Made by a program: the position numbers and the translations under genes
Notes under the pieces: generated by a model
Database searches by the model: none
The model's input: the letters and a program-made list of their open reading frames with translations, nothing else
What the model was told of the DNA's origin: nothing
NCBI GenBank assembly: GCA_964016985.1
Contig: OZ024824.1
Span: 120,486,951 to 120,550,950 of the forward strand
DNA length: 64,000 nucleotides
From: Anodontia alba
Lineage: Eukaryota > Mollusca > Bivalvia > Lucinida > Lucinidae
Direction: 5' to 3'
In this document: positions 21,512-32,467 of the stretch, piece after piece
Layout of the letters: each line of letters starts with the position of its first letter
Position numbering within the stretch: the stretch's first letter is position 1

Positions 21512-23234
21512 TTTAGCTCAAGGTGAGCTACTTTGATTGGTCAGTGTCCGTCTTGGGTCGTCCATCCTGCGGCGTCAACAATTTGCTTTAAAAGGCTACA
21601 CCTCCTACAACCTTGCGCCAGTTGACCCAAAACTTGGAGGAAGCATTGGGACGTGACCTGGAGATCAAAAATAGCTAAAATCTTACTTGTCTGAAATCTA
21701 AGATTGCCACCATCTTGAAAATCTATTTTTCACTTCCTATCCTGAACGGAAAGGCCAGTTGACTTGAAACTTGGTTGGAAGCATCGGGTACCATCTAGAT
21801 CATAAAAGTTAAAATTGTTCCGATCGGAAAACCAAGCTGGCCATGATGGCTGCCAGCTTTAAAATCTTTTTTTCGCTTCTCCTGAACGGAAAAGCCAACT
21901 GACTTGAAACTTGGTAGGAAGCATCAGAGTGACTTGTAGATCAAAAATAGCTGAAATCATTCTGATCGGAAATCCAAGATGGCTGCCATCTTGAAAATCT
22001 ATTTTTCACTTCTTCTCCTGAACCAAAAGGCCAGTTGACTTGATACTTGATAGGAAGCATCAGGGTAACTTGAGATCAAAAATAGCTAAAATTGTTCCGA
22101 TTGGAAATCTAAGCTGGCCGCCATCTTGAAAATCTATTTTTTGCTTCTCCTCCTGAATCAGAAGGCCAATTGACTTTAAACTTGGTAGGAAGCATCGGTG
22201 AGACTTGTAGATCAAAGTAGCTAAAATTGTTCCGATCTGAAATCCAAGATGGCGGACATGGCCTCCGTCTTGAAAATCTGTTTTTCGCTTCTTCTCCTGA
22301 ACAGAAAGGCCAACTGACTTGAAACTTGGTAGGAAGCATCAGGGTGACTTGTAGATAAAATAAGCTAAAATCATTCAGATAGGTAATCTAAGATGGCGGC
22401 CATGTCACCCATCTTGAAATTTGTTTTTGGCTTCTTCTCCTGAACCCAAAGGCCAATTGACTTGAAACTTGGTAGGAAGCATCTGGGTGACTAGTTGACT
22501 AAAATTAGCTAAAATTGTTCTGATCGGAAATCCAAGATGGCCACCATGGTCGCCATCTTGAAAATCTATTTTTTGCTTCTTCTCCTGAACCAAAAGGCCA
22601 GTTGACTCGAAACTTTATAGGAAGCAAGGGGTGATTTGTTGATAAGAAATAGCGAAATCGTACTGATCGGAACATTAAGATGGTCGCTATTGCCGCTATC
22701 TTGGAAGTCTATTTTGCAGTTTTTCTCCTGAACCAAAAGGCCAGTTGACTCGAAACCTGAAAGAAAGCATTAGGGTGAGTTGTAGAAAAAAAAATAGCTG
22801 AACTGTGGTGATCGGAATTCTTATATGGCTGCCACAGTTGCCATCTTGAAAATCTATTTTGAACTTCTTCTGAACAGAAAGGCCAAATGACTCGAGACTT
22901 GATAGGAAGTATCAGGGTGACTTGTAGATCAAAAAAAAGCTAAAATCATTCTAATTGGAAATCCAAGATGATCGCTCTAGCAGCCATGTTGAAAATCTAT
23001 TTTGAACTTTTTTTATTCTGAACCAAAAAGCCAGTTGACTGGAAACTTCATTGGAAGTATCAAGGTGACTTGTAGATTAAAAGTAACTAAAATCTTTCTG
23101 ATTGGAAATCTAAGATGGTCACCATCTTGAAAATCTATATTGAACTTCTTCTTTTGAACTGAAAGGCCAATTGACTTGAAACTTGTCTGGTGATCAAGTG
23201 AGCAATACAGGGCCATCTTGGCCCTCTTGTTTAA
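21512..23234 (+). mobile_element. HB Helitron-like element 2, about 142-bp repeats
   Basis: The head TTTTTAGCTCAAGGTGAGCT lacks the first half of the stem. About 12 units run to 23190, each with CTTGAAACTTGGTAGGAAGC, GATCAAAAATAGCTAAAAT, AAATCCAAGATGGC and TTGAAAATCTATTTT. The 3' end is CAAGTGAGCAATACAGG followed by hairpin GGGCCATCTTGGCCC and TCTTGTTT. Open frames on both strands are repeat by-products. Confidence 0.75.
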
Positions 23235-23341
23235 ATTTTGCATGAAAAATATTTCACCTTATATAAAAATCAATGACACAACTTGAAAAATTAAGACATA
23301 GCTTTAGATGAACATGAGTAGTCAGAGGATTATGCATTAAA

Positions 23342-23550
23342 ATCTTGTCCTGCTGAATAAATTAAGATGCCACGCCCACTTCTAATTTCCAGCCAATCAG
23401 ATTACTTGATCCGGGTTTTTGATATAAATTCACATATTTAATGACAAACAGTGCAGATCCAGATCAGTTGGCTTCTTCAGAAGCCAACTGATCTGGATCT
23501 ACACTGTTTGCTAAGACAGGGCATGTCGTGTTTAGCAAGAGAAGGGTTAA
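23342..23550. mobile_element. P2 MITE
   Basis: TCTTGTCCTGCTGAATAAAT, TTGGCTTCTTCAGAAGCCAA, GACAGGGCATGTCGTG and AGAAGGGTTAA. The hairpin is perfect at its centre. Confidence 0.75.
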
Positions 23551-23715
23551 GTTTTAGTACAAAAATAAATAAACTGTCAGGGCCCAGTTGTTCAAAACTA
23601 ACAGTGTTGTTAGTTAATGCACTGTTAAAATTTTGATCATTAAATTTGGCATATACTCTAATAATTTTGCTGAAAAATTGAGTTGTTTTTGCATTTGCAA
23701 ATGCTATTCACATTT

Positions 23716-26700
23716 TTAGCTCACCTGAGCTGAAAGCTCAAGGTGAGCTTTTGTGATCACTCACCGTCCGTCGTCGTCGTCGTCCGTACGTCCGTCCGTC
23801 CATCCACAATCTTTAAACAACATCTCCTCCTAAACCACTGATTGGATTTTGACCAAACTTCACAGGAATGATCCTTGGTTGGTTCTCTTTCAAAGTTGTT
23901 CAAATGGTTCCGGTCCGTTGCATATCTAGGTCACTGGAGCTAAAAATAGATTTTTTAACTAAAAACTTCAAAAATCTTCTTGTCAGAAACCACTGGACCG
24001 ATTTCAATATAATTTTGCAGAAATGTTCCTTTGGTGATCCTCTACCAAGATTGTTCAAGCCATTCGGATTCGTCAAAAAAAATGGCCGCCAGGGGGCGGG
24101 GCTTATTTTCCCTATATATCTATATAGAAAACTTTAAAAATCTTCTTGTCAAAAACCACTGGACAGATTTCAATATAATTTTGCAGAAATGTTCCTTTGG
24201 TGGTCCTCTACCAAGATTGTTCAAGCCATTTGGATTTGTCAAAAAACATGGCCGCCAGGGGGCGGGGCTTATTTTCCCCATATATCTATATAGAAAACTT
24301 TAAAAATCTTCTTGTCCGAAACCACTGGACAGATTTCAATATAATTCTGCAGAAATGTTCCTTTGGTGATCCTCTACCAAGATTGTTCAAGCCATTTGGA
24401 TTCGTCAAAAAACATGGCCGCCAGGGGGCGGGGCTTATTTTCCCTATGTATCTATATAGAAAACTTTAAAAATCTTCTTGTCCGAAACCACTGGACCGAT
24501 TTCAATATAATTTTGCAGAAATGTTCCTTTGGTGATCCTCTACCAAGATTGTTCAAGACATTTGGATTCGTCAAAAAACATGGCCACTAGGGGGCGGGTC
24601 TTATTTTCCCTATATAATCTATATAGAAAACTTTTAAAAATCATCTTGTCCGAAACCACTGAACCGATTTCAATATAATTTTGCAAAAATGTTCCTTTGG
24701 TGATCCTCTACCAAGATTGATCAAGCCATTTGGATTCGTCAAAAAACATGGCCACCAGGGGGCGGGGCTTATTTTCCCTATGTCTCTATATAGAAAACTT
24801 TAAAAATCTTCTTGTCCGAAACCACTGGACCGATTTCCATATAATTTTGCAGAAATGTTCCTTTGGTGATCCTGTACCAAGATTGTTCAAGCCATTTGGA
24901 TTTGTCAAAAAACATGGCCGCCAGGGGGTGGGGCTTATTTTCACTGTATATCTGTATAGAAAACTTTAAAAATCTTCTTGTCAGAAACCACTGGACCGAT
25001 TTCCATATGATTTTGCAGAAATGTTCCTTTGGTGATCCTGTTGCAAGATTGTTCAAGCCATTTGGATTTGTCAAAAAACATGGCCGCCAGGGGAGCGGGG
25101 CTTATTTTCTTTATATATCTTTATGGAAAACTTTAAAAATCTTCTTGTCAGAAACCACTGGACCGATTTCCATATGATTTTGCAGAAATGTTCCTTTGGT
25201 GATCCTGTTGCAAGATTGTTCAAGCCGCCATGATTCGTTAAAAATCATGGCCGCTAGGGGGCGGGGTTAATTTTCCCTATATATCTATATAGAAAACTTT
25301 AAAAATCTTCTTGTCATAAACGATTGGACCGATTTCAATGTAACTTGGCAGAAATGTTTCCTTAGTGACCCTCTATCAAGATTGTTCAAGCCGACATGAT
25401 TTGTCAAAAAACATGGCCGCTAGGGGGTGCGGGGCTTATTTTCGATATAATTCTATATAGAAAACTTGAAAAAATCTTGTCGTCAGAAACCACAGGACTG
25501 ATTTCAATATAACTTCGCAGAAATGTTTCCTTGGTGACCCTTTACCAAGATTGTTCAAGCCGTTATGATTTGTCAAAAAACATGGCCGCTAGGAGGCGGT
25601 GCTTATTTTCCTATATAATTTATCTATATAGAAAATTTTCAGAAAGCACTTGACCGATTTCAATGTAACTTTGCAGGAATGTTTCTTATGTAACCCTCTA
25701 TCAAGATTGTTCAAGCCGTCACGATTCGTCAAAAAACATGGCTGCCAGGAGTCGGGGCTTATTTTCCTTATATATCTATATAGAAAACTTTAAAACTCTT
25801 CTTGTTAGAAACCACTGAACCGATTTCATAATAACTGCAGAAATTTTTCCTTGGTGACCCTCTACTAAGATTGTTCAAGTAATCATGAGTCGTCAAAAAA
25901 CATGGCTGCCTGGGGCAGGGCTTATTTTCCATATATATCTATATATAAAACTTTAAAAATCTTCTTTTCAGAAACCAATGGACCGATTTCAATACAACTT
26001 GGCAGGAATGTTTCTTTGGTGACCCTCTACAAAGATTGTTCAGGCCGTCATGATTCATCAAAAATCATGGCCCCTAGGGGGCGGGGCTTATTTTCCCTAT
26101 ATATCTATATAGAAAACTTTAAAAATCTTCTTGTAAGAAACAGTTGGACCGAGTTCAATGTAACTTGGCAGGAATGTTGCTTTGGTGACCTTCTACCAAG
26201 ATTGTTCAAGCCTTCATGATATGTCAAAAACCATGGCCCACAGGGGGGTGGGGCTTATTTTTCATATACATCTGCATAGAAAATTTTAAAATTCTTCTTG
26301 TCACATACCCCATGACTGATTTCAATATTACTTGGCTGGAATGTTGCTTTGGTGAACCGCTATCAAGATTGTACAAGCAATCATGATTCGTCGAAAAACA
26401 TGGCTGCCATGGGGTGGGGCTTGTTTTCCCTATATATCTAAATAGAAAACTTTAAAAATCTTCTTGTCAGAAACCACTGAACAGATTTCAATATAACTTG
26501 GTAGGAATGTTCCTTTGGTGACCCTCTACCAAGTTTGTTCAAGCTGTCATGATTCGTCAAAAAACATGGCCGTTAGGGCGTAGGGCTTTATAGCTATATA
26601 AAACTTTTTAAACCACTGGACCAATTTCAATATAACTTGGCAGAAATGTTCCTTTGGTGACCCTCTTTTAAGATTTAGTTCAGGTCGTCAAGATTTGTAA

Positions 26701-26862
26701 AAAAACATGGCCAGGGGTGTGGTGGAGGGGGGTGGGGGTGGTTAGTGCTATAAAGTTTATACAAAAATCCTAGAGCAGTGAACTTGGCTGAAACTTCAAC
26801 AGTAAATATGCAAATCTGTTTGGTCAGGTGAGCGATATAGGACCATCATGGTCCTCTTGTTT
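23716..26862 (+). mobile_element. HB Helitron-like element 3, complete, 166-bp repeats
   Basis: The 5' end TTTTAGCTCACCTGAGC, with stem GAAAGCTCAAGGTGAGC, leads into CGTCCGTACGTCCGTCCG. The internal array follows. The 3' end is GTCAGGTGAGCGATATAGG, then hairpin GGACCATCATGGTCC and TCTTGTTT. CAGGTGAGC near the 3' end is the exact inverted copy of GCTCACCTG at the 5' end. It lies in the T run of a P4 MITE, giving an empty-site comparison. No coding capacity. Confidence 0.85.
23935..26730 (+). repeat. 166-bp tandem array, about 17 units, with CCGCCAGGGGGCG boxes
   Basis: Each unit has AACTTTAAAAATCTTCTTGT, AGAAACCACTGGACCGATTT, CAGAAATGTTCCTTTGGTGA and CATGGCCGCCAGGGGGCGGG. Boxes lie near 24083, 24249, 24415, 24581, 24748, 24914, 25080 and 25247, then about 25411, 25580, 25739, 25902, 26067, 26232, 26400, 26566 and 26707. 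Units are most alike on the left and decay to the right. Open frames of 75-105 codons are repeat-derived: 166 is not a multiple of 3. Confidence 0.9.
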
Positions 26863-27230
26863 CAGCAAAAATACCTGTGAATTAGATATTGTACTTACTA
26901 GAACAGTTAAAATTTTGACCGCAAATGAGCTTGGTAAGCTAACGATGCTTTGAAAAACTGGGCCGAGATCTTTTAGTCCTTCATTTATCATCTTATCTTT
27001 GCATACAGCCAAGGAAGAGATTTCAAGAGTGCAAAAAGAACTGCTCCCAAAGATGTACAAGCCTCATTTACGCATATCACACATTTTGTACATACCCTAT
27101 ATCCACTGGAGAAATTCCCTTCAGCAGTTTGGGATATAGCTACAACACAAATTCTGTATGTCAGACTTTTAAGGGGAATGCATACAATGTCATGGGAAAT
27201 AACTCTGACATGAAAATAGTTGACCCTTTT

Positions 27231-27255
27231 GGTGTGTGTGTGTGTGTGTGTGTGG
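27231..27255 (+). repeat. (TG)n microsatellite
   Basis: About 12 uninterrupted TG units. Confidence 0.95.
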
Positions 27256-27564
27256 TGAGGGTGATGGGATGGGGGCTGCTCTAAAATGAAAGAGAACAAT
27301 ATTAGATAAGCCCCCAGTTTTGGTAGGTTTCAAATGCTAGAGAAGGCAGCCTCCTGCTGGAAGTTGTTGTCTCCCTTTGCAAAATGGCAGCAAAATACTT
27401 TCTGGCACATCCATTTGACTTAACTAGCAATAGTGACATTGACCTTGCATGTACCAGTCGAAGCTTTGCTTGTGACCATACATTATTGTTCACATTTGTC
27501 TTGACAAAAGTTCCCTCCAGAGGTCCTGGAGTAATGCGGCTAAGGTGCAAATTATGACAGAAAT

Positions 27565-27777
27565 TTAACCCTTCTCTTGCTGAGCACAACATGCCCTGTC
27601 TTAGCAAACAGTGTAGATCCAGATCAGTTGGCTTCTGAAGAACCCAACTGATCTGGATCTGCACTGTTTGCCATTAAATATGTCAATTTCTGTCAAAAAC
27701 CCGGATCGAGTAATCTGATTGGCTGGAAATTAGAAGTGGGCGTGGCATCTTAATTTATTCAGCATGAGAAGGGTTAA
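27565..27777. mobile_element. P2 MITE, reverse orientation
   Basis: TTAACCCTTCTCTTGCTGAG, GTAGATCCAGATCAGTTGGC, TTAGAAGTGGGCGTGGCATC and AGCATGAGAAGGGTTAA. Confidence 0.7.
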
Positions 27778-27896
27778 TTATCCAGACAGCTCTTTTCATG
27801 CTTAGCATGCTGGATAAAAATTTCAGGGATCAAATACCACATTCTGCAACATCTGATCTGGGTTTACACAGTTTGCTCAGGCCTATCTTACCATTT

Positions 27897-30572
27897 ATTA
27901 TACCCCCGACATACGAAGTTTGTGGGGGTATATAGTTTTCGCTTTTCCGTTTGTCTGTTCGTCCGTTCGTTCGTTCGTACATACGTTCGTTCGTTCGTTG
28001 GTACATTCGTTCGTTTGTTCATTCATTCGTTTGTCTTTCCGTCACAGGGTCGAAGTTTTTGCATTAAAGTTTATAAGACCTCATATTTTGAAGATCCTTT
28101 GATGAATTTCGTTCATATTTGGCATGATGGTAGATATCAGTCTAAAGTTTTTATCAGCACCATCCCCACCCCGGGGGTGACCTTGGGGTCAAGGTCACAG
28201 ACTTAGAATTTTCATAAAAAAGTCACAGGGTCAAAGCTTTTGTGTTAAAGTTTATAAGACCTCATATTTTGAAGACCCTTTGATGGATTTCATTCATATA
28301 TGGCATGATGGTAGATATAGGTCTAAAGTTTTTATCGGCACCATCCCCACCCCGGGGGTGACCTTGGGGTCAAGGTCAGGGACTTAGAATTTTCGTGAAA
28401 AAAGTCAAAGTTTTTTGTGTTTAAGTTTATATAGCTATATCATCAAGACCCTTGAGGAATTTCATTTATATTTGACATATTGGTAGATATCGGCCTAGCT
28501 TCTTACTCGGCATGATCCCCACCCTGGATGTGACCGAGGTCAAGGTCACGAACTTAGAATTTTCATATAAAAGTAAAAAATTTTGCGTTTAAGTTTATAT
28601 AGCCATATCATCAAGACCTTTTATTATATTTCATTATCCCCTAACTGAAAGGTTGAGCTGATATAGCTATCACAAGGAATCTGTTTGTCTGTCTGTCAGT
28701 CCGTTGATGTATTATTCGTTTATACTTTATTTTTGTCTTAGGGTCAAAGTTTTTGCGTTAAAGTTTATAAGACCTCATATTTTGAAGACCCTTTGATGGA
28801 TTTTATTCATATTTGGCATGATGGTAGATATAGGTCTTAAGTTTTTATCAGCACCATCCCCACCCCGGGGGTGACCTTGGGGTCAAGGTCACGGACTTAG
28901 AATTTTCATAAAAAAGTCAAAGTTTTTTGTGTTTAAGTTTATATAGCCATATTATCAAGACCCTTGAGGAATTTCATTTATATTTGACATGTTGGTAGAT
29001 ATTGGCTTAGTGTCTTACTCCGCATGATCCCCACAAGGGTGTGACCGAGGTCAAGGTCAGGAACTTAGAATTTTCATATAAAAGTAAAAAAATTTGCGTT
29101 TAAGTTTAGATAGCCATATCATCAAGACCTTTTATTAAATTTCATTATCCCCTAACTGAACGGTTGAGCAGATATAGCTATCAGCAAGAAATCTGTTTGT
29201 CTGTCCGTCCATCCTTTGATGCATTATTTGTTCATACTTTATTTTTGTCTTTGGGTCAAAGTTTTTTCGTTAAAGTTTATAAGACCTCATATTTTGAAGA
29301 CCCTTTGATAGATTTCATTCATATTTGGCATGATGGTAGATATAGGTCTAAAGTTTTTATCAGCACCATCCCCACCCCAGGGATGACTTTGGGGTCAAGG
29401 TCACAGACTTAGAATTTTTATAAAAAAGTCAAAAATTTTTATGTTTAAGTTTATATAGCTATACCATCAAGACCATTTGAGGAATTTCATCTATATTTGA
29501 CATGTTGGTAGATATAGGTCTAGAGTTTTACTTAGCATCATCCCCATCCCGGGGTATGACCTTGAGGTCAAGGTCACAGACTTAGAAATTTCATATAAAA
29601 GTAAAAATATTTGCATCTAAGTTTATATAGCTATACCATCAAGACCTTTTGTTGAATTTTGTTATCCTCCTACTGAGAGGTTTAGGGGATATAGCTATCA
29701 GCATGGAATTCATCCATTCATCCATCCATCCATCTGTCTGTCCATAAATGCATTATTGTGCAACCCATAACTCCTAACTACCCTTTGAGCTATTTTCAGG
29801 AAACTGTCAGGTTGTAGAGGACATTTGGTAGGGTGTCAGGTACAAGAAAGACAACTCTAACTGACTTGGTCCATGAGTTATCTCCCCTTGTCTCCAGAAT
29901 TGTAACAATTTTGTGCAGACCATAACTTTAAAACATGTTAAGATATTTTCATGATATTTCACCAGTATGTATAGGACATTGAGTAGGCATATCACATTCA
30001 AGAATGACTTTCTGACTCCATTCTGCAGTTTTCTCCCTTGGTTATTTAAATCTTGTGCAGGCAATAACTCTAAAAATTCTTTAAGGTATTTTTGTGATAC
30101 TTTACCGATATGTAGAGGGCATTGAGTAGGCAGGTGACCTTAAAATTTTCATTAAAATTTATATAGCTATATTATGAAGACCCTTTTGTTGGTTTCATTA
30201 ATATTAAGCATGATGGTATATATAGGTCTAAAGTTTTTCTCGGCACCATCCCCAAGCTGGGGCATGGCTTTTAAGTCAAGGTCACAGACTTTTCATAGAA
30301 ATGTCATTTTTGCTTATATTATAAAGACTGATTGATTTCACTAGTATATGGTGATAGTTATAGGGCTAAAGTTTTATTAAGCTCAATCCCTGCACCTGTG
30401 CCTGATCTTTGAGGTCAAGGGCTTCATATTATGTGTGATTGAAGTTTTTCAATATTATCACATAAAGCATATAACTGCCATCTCCAGAGTCAAAGCTACA
30501 TACTTTGTGCTCTTTAAAAACTTGCAGTAGCGCTGGTCGGGGGTATACGTGCCCCACTGGGCACTTTGTCTA
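27897..30572 (+). mobile_element. HD Helitron-like element with higher-order repeats
   Basis: The 5' end is TTATACCCCCGACATACG with stem mate TTTGTGGGGGTATA, then CGTTCGTTCGTTCG simple repeats. The 3' end has GGTCGGGGGTATACG (inverted copy of the 5' arm), hairpin GTGCCCCACTGGGCAC and TTTGTCTAG. The interior carries units with GACCTCATATTTTGAAGACC and CACCATCCCCACCCCGGGGG. The 27.9-28.1 kb frames come from the simple repeats. No protein domain is present. Confidence 0.75.
28228..29764 (+). repeat. About 512-bp higher-order repeat inside HD
   Basis: GGGTCAAAG...TTAAAGTTTATAAGACC starts at 28228, 28741 and 29253, giving a 512-513 bp period. Each period holds three diverged subunits of about 170 bp, plus a CCCCTAACTGAAAGGTTGAG block and a CTGTCTGTC block. 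Confidence 0.75.
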
Positions 30573-30588
30573 GTTTATTACCTGGTGA

Positions 30589-31847
30589 TCCGTCTAAAAT
30601 ACTGTAATAGCCCTGTGTATTGGGACAAACAGGCCTTTGCAAACTGTGCAGACCCAGATCAGATGCTGCAGAATGCAGCATCTGATCAGGGTATACACTG
30701 TTTGCCACACATATAGCAATATTTTAGACTCATCAATGGGTTGTAGAATGGACTACTTCAAATTTTAGGACAAGTATGATAAGTAGATAAAGTGTCCCTA
30801 TACTTAAAGGGGAGTGCAATATAAGTTGTAAGTATATCCTTGGACCCAATATACACTGGACTAGTAACTATGGTACAGGTATTGTATTTATTGGAAATAT
30901 GTTGTGGCTGAGTTTTCATAATTTTTGTATGTTGAAGTTTAAATGCTCATAGTTCATTTATTTCTCCAAATATCTGAGATTTGTTTTCAAAAAGCAATAT
31001 TTCAATATATTACCTTTAAGACTGCAGCATTACATTTAAGGAAAATCAAACATTTTTTGTAAACATCAACGAGAAACCTAGGTATCCATTTTAGCTTTTT
31101 TCAGCACTTTTTGCAGAAAATCATCAGAAATTCACCCAAAATGATGGTATAACTTCAATTTTATTAATTGTGACTTAACATTTTTCGACCAAACCAATTA
31201 AAAACAATTTATTACAACTTCAGTAATTATCCAAAATCATTTTTAATGACCTCAGTGCTGTAAAATAGCGCTAAAATCAAGCCATGACAACATATTATGG
31301 CAGTTCCATTAGTGACAAGTCCGGGTATTATTAGGTCCGAGGTATATCTTGGATTAAGGTGCTTAACAAGCCATTTATTTTGTTGCAAGAGTTTTCAAAA
31401 TCGGCCCAGAAATAAGGAAGTTATGGTGGTTTGAATATATCTCAAATTGCAGTCATGGATACCACCATATTGTAGGCCTTGTGACGTCACACAACCCAAA
31501 TTAAATATGCAAAACCAAATTGTAAATGGTTTTTAAGAATAATTTTGCTATAGGTTATTTAATCTTTTAATTCTAATGGCAAGCAATCATTTCCCCCCTG
31601 AATAAACCATCTTCATGAGAATAACTACCTTTATGAAACAAATGTTAATTTTTATGAAACTTCATTAAATATTCAAAATGGCAGCGCCCATTCCAACAAT
31701 GTTAAAATATTCAGTTGTCTATAAATTACTCAATTTTGCACAGATTTTGTTCAAATTTGTGTCAAAATTCATTGTTTGTAAAGTTCTTTACTTTAAAGTA
31801 CAATACCTTTTAAGTTTGCGTTCCCCTTTAAGATTATTACAGTACTG
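30589..31847. mobile_element. P7 MITE split by a 1-kb TIR element
   Basis: The left arm AATACTGTAATAGCCCTGTG, the core GATGCTGCAGAATGCAGCAT and the end GTGTCCCTATACTTA belong to P7. The remaining few bases of its inverted end, GATTATTACAGTACT, appear only after 31831. Confidence 0.65.
30805..31830. mobile_element. 1.03-kb DNA element with TTAAAGGGGARYGCAA ends
   Basis: The left terminus TTAAAGGGGAGTGCAAT and the right terminus (reverse complement TTAAAGGGGAACGCAAA) are inverted. Both sides read TTAA, so the target duplication is TA, TTA or TTAA. The AT-rich interior has no open frame of note and no match I recognise. Confidence 0.7.
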
Positions 31848-31939
31848 CTAGATGAAAAGATGGCACATTCTGTGGCGTATGCTTAGGGTCTGCACTGTTT
31901 GCTTAAGAGTATCTGTCGAAATACTGAGGTATTTATCCT

Positions 31940-32075
31940 ACATAATTAGACAGACAGACCAGAGCAAACTGTAGATCCAGATCAGACTGCTTCTAAAGGA
32001 ACAGTTTGATCAAGGTCTGCACTGTTTTCAGACACATCACAGGTGATCAAATGTACTTTAGGATAAGATCAGTCA
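31940..32075. repeat. Degenerate GCAAACTG/GATCAGACTGCTTC hairpin repeat
   Basis: GTAGATCCAGATCAGACTGC and GAACAGTTTGATCAAGGTC form a weak hairpin of the core shared with P1/P7; its outer arms are unclear. Confidence 0.45.
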
Positions 32076-32079
32076 GGAC

Positions 32080-32285
32080 TTAACCCTAGTCCTGCTAAAG
32101 CCAGATAAACTCTGCCTTTGCAAACAGTGTAGATCCAGATCAGTTGGCTTCTGAACTGATCTGGATCCGCACTATTTGCCATTAAGTATGTGAATTTGTA
32201 TCAAAAACGTGGATTAAGTAATCTGATTGGCTGAAAATTAGAAGTGGGTGTGGCATCTTAGTTTATTCAGCATGACAAGGGTTAA
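32080..32285. mobile_element. P2 MITE, reverse orientation
   Basis: TTAACCCTAGTCCTGCTAAA, CAGTTGGCTTCTGAACTGAT (one arm shortened), TTAGAAGTGGGTGTGGCATC and AGCATGACAAGGGTTAA. Confidence 0.65.
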
Positions 32286-32467
32286 GATGTCTGTATATAG
32301 AGAATAAGTATTATAAAACAGAGCATTCATATAAATATTTTTCTTTCTTTCTCCAGAACTTGATCATAAAAAGTGCACCTAAGGACATAATTATGTAAAC
32401 AGCACAGGCTTACATCAACCCAGATTATGTCAAATGAAAAGATGCCTTTCAGACATACTTGAACAAT

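Larger units (their letters stand above)
23579..26964. mobile_element. P4 MITE split by a 3.1-kb HB element
   Basis: The left part, CAGGGCCCAGTTGTTCAAAA to GCTATTCACATTT, is at 23579-23715. The right part, TTTCAGCAAAAATACCTGTG to TTTGAAAAACTGGGCC, is at 26861-26964. Together they recreate the P4 layout seen at 61263-61510. Confidence 0.8.

Noticed and set aside
20346..23243. Minus-strand frames with FQDGD...FSYFDLQV repeats
   Set aside because: Products of the 142-bp HB arrays; internal stops at irregular intervals and no conserved protein.
23868..26219. Series of similar 75-105 codon frames with a shared peptide (FKNLLVRNHWTDFNIILQ)
   Set aside because: They repeat every 166 bp because of the HB array; each frame shifts and stops, and there is no start context or splice structure.
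27897..28206. Frames rich in RSFVRSFV in the 27.9-28.2 kb region
   Set aside because: They are translations of the CGTT-type simple repeat in the HD head.
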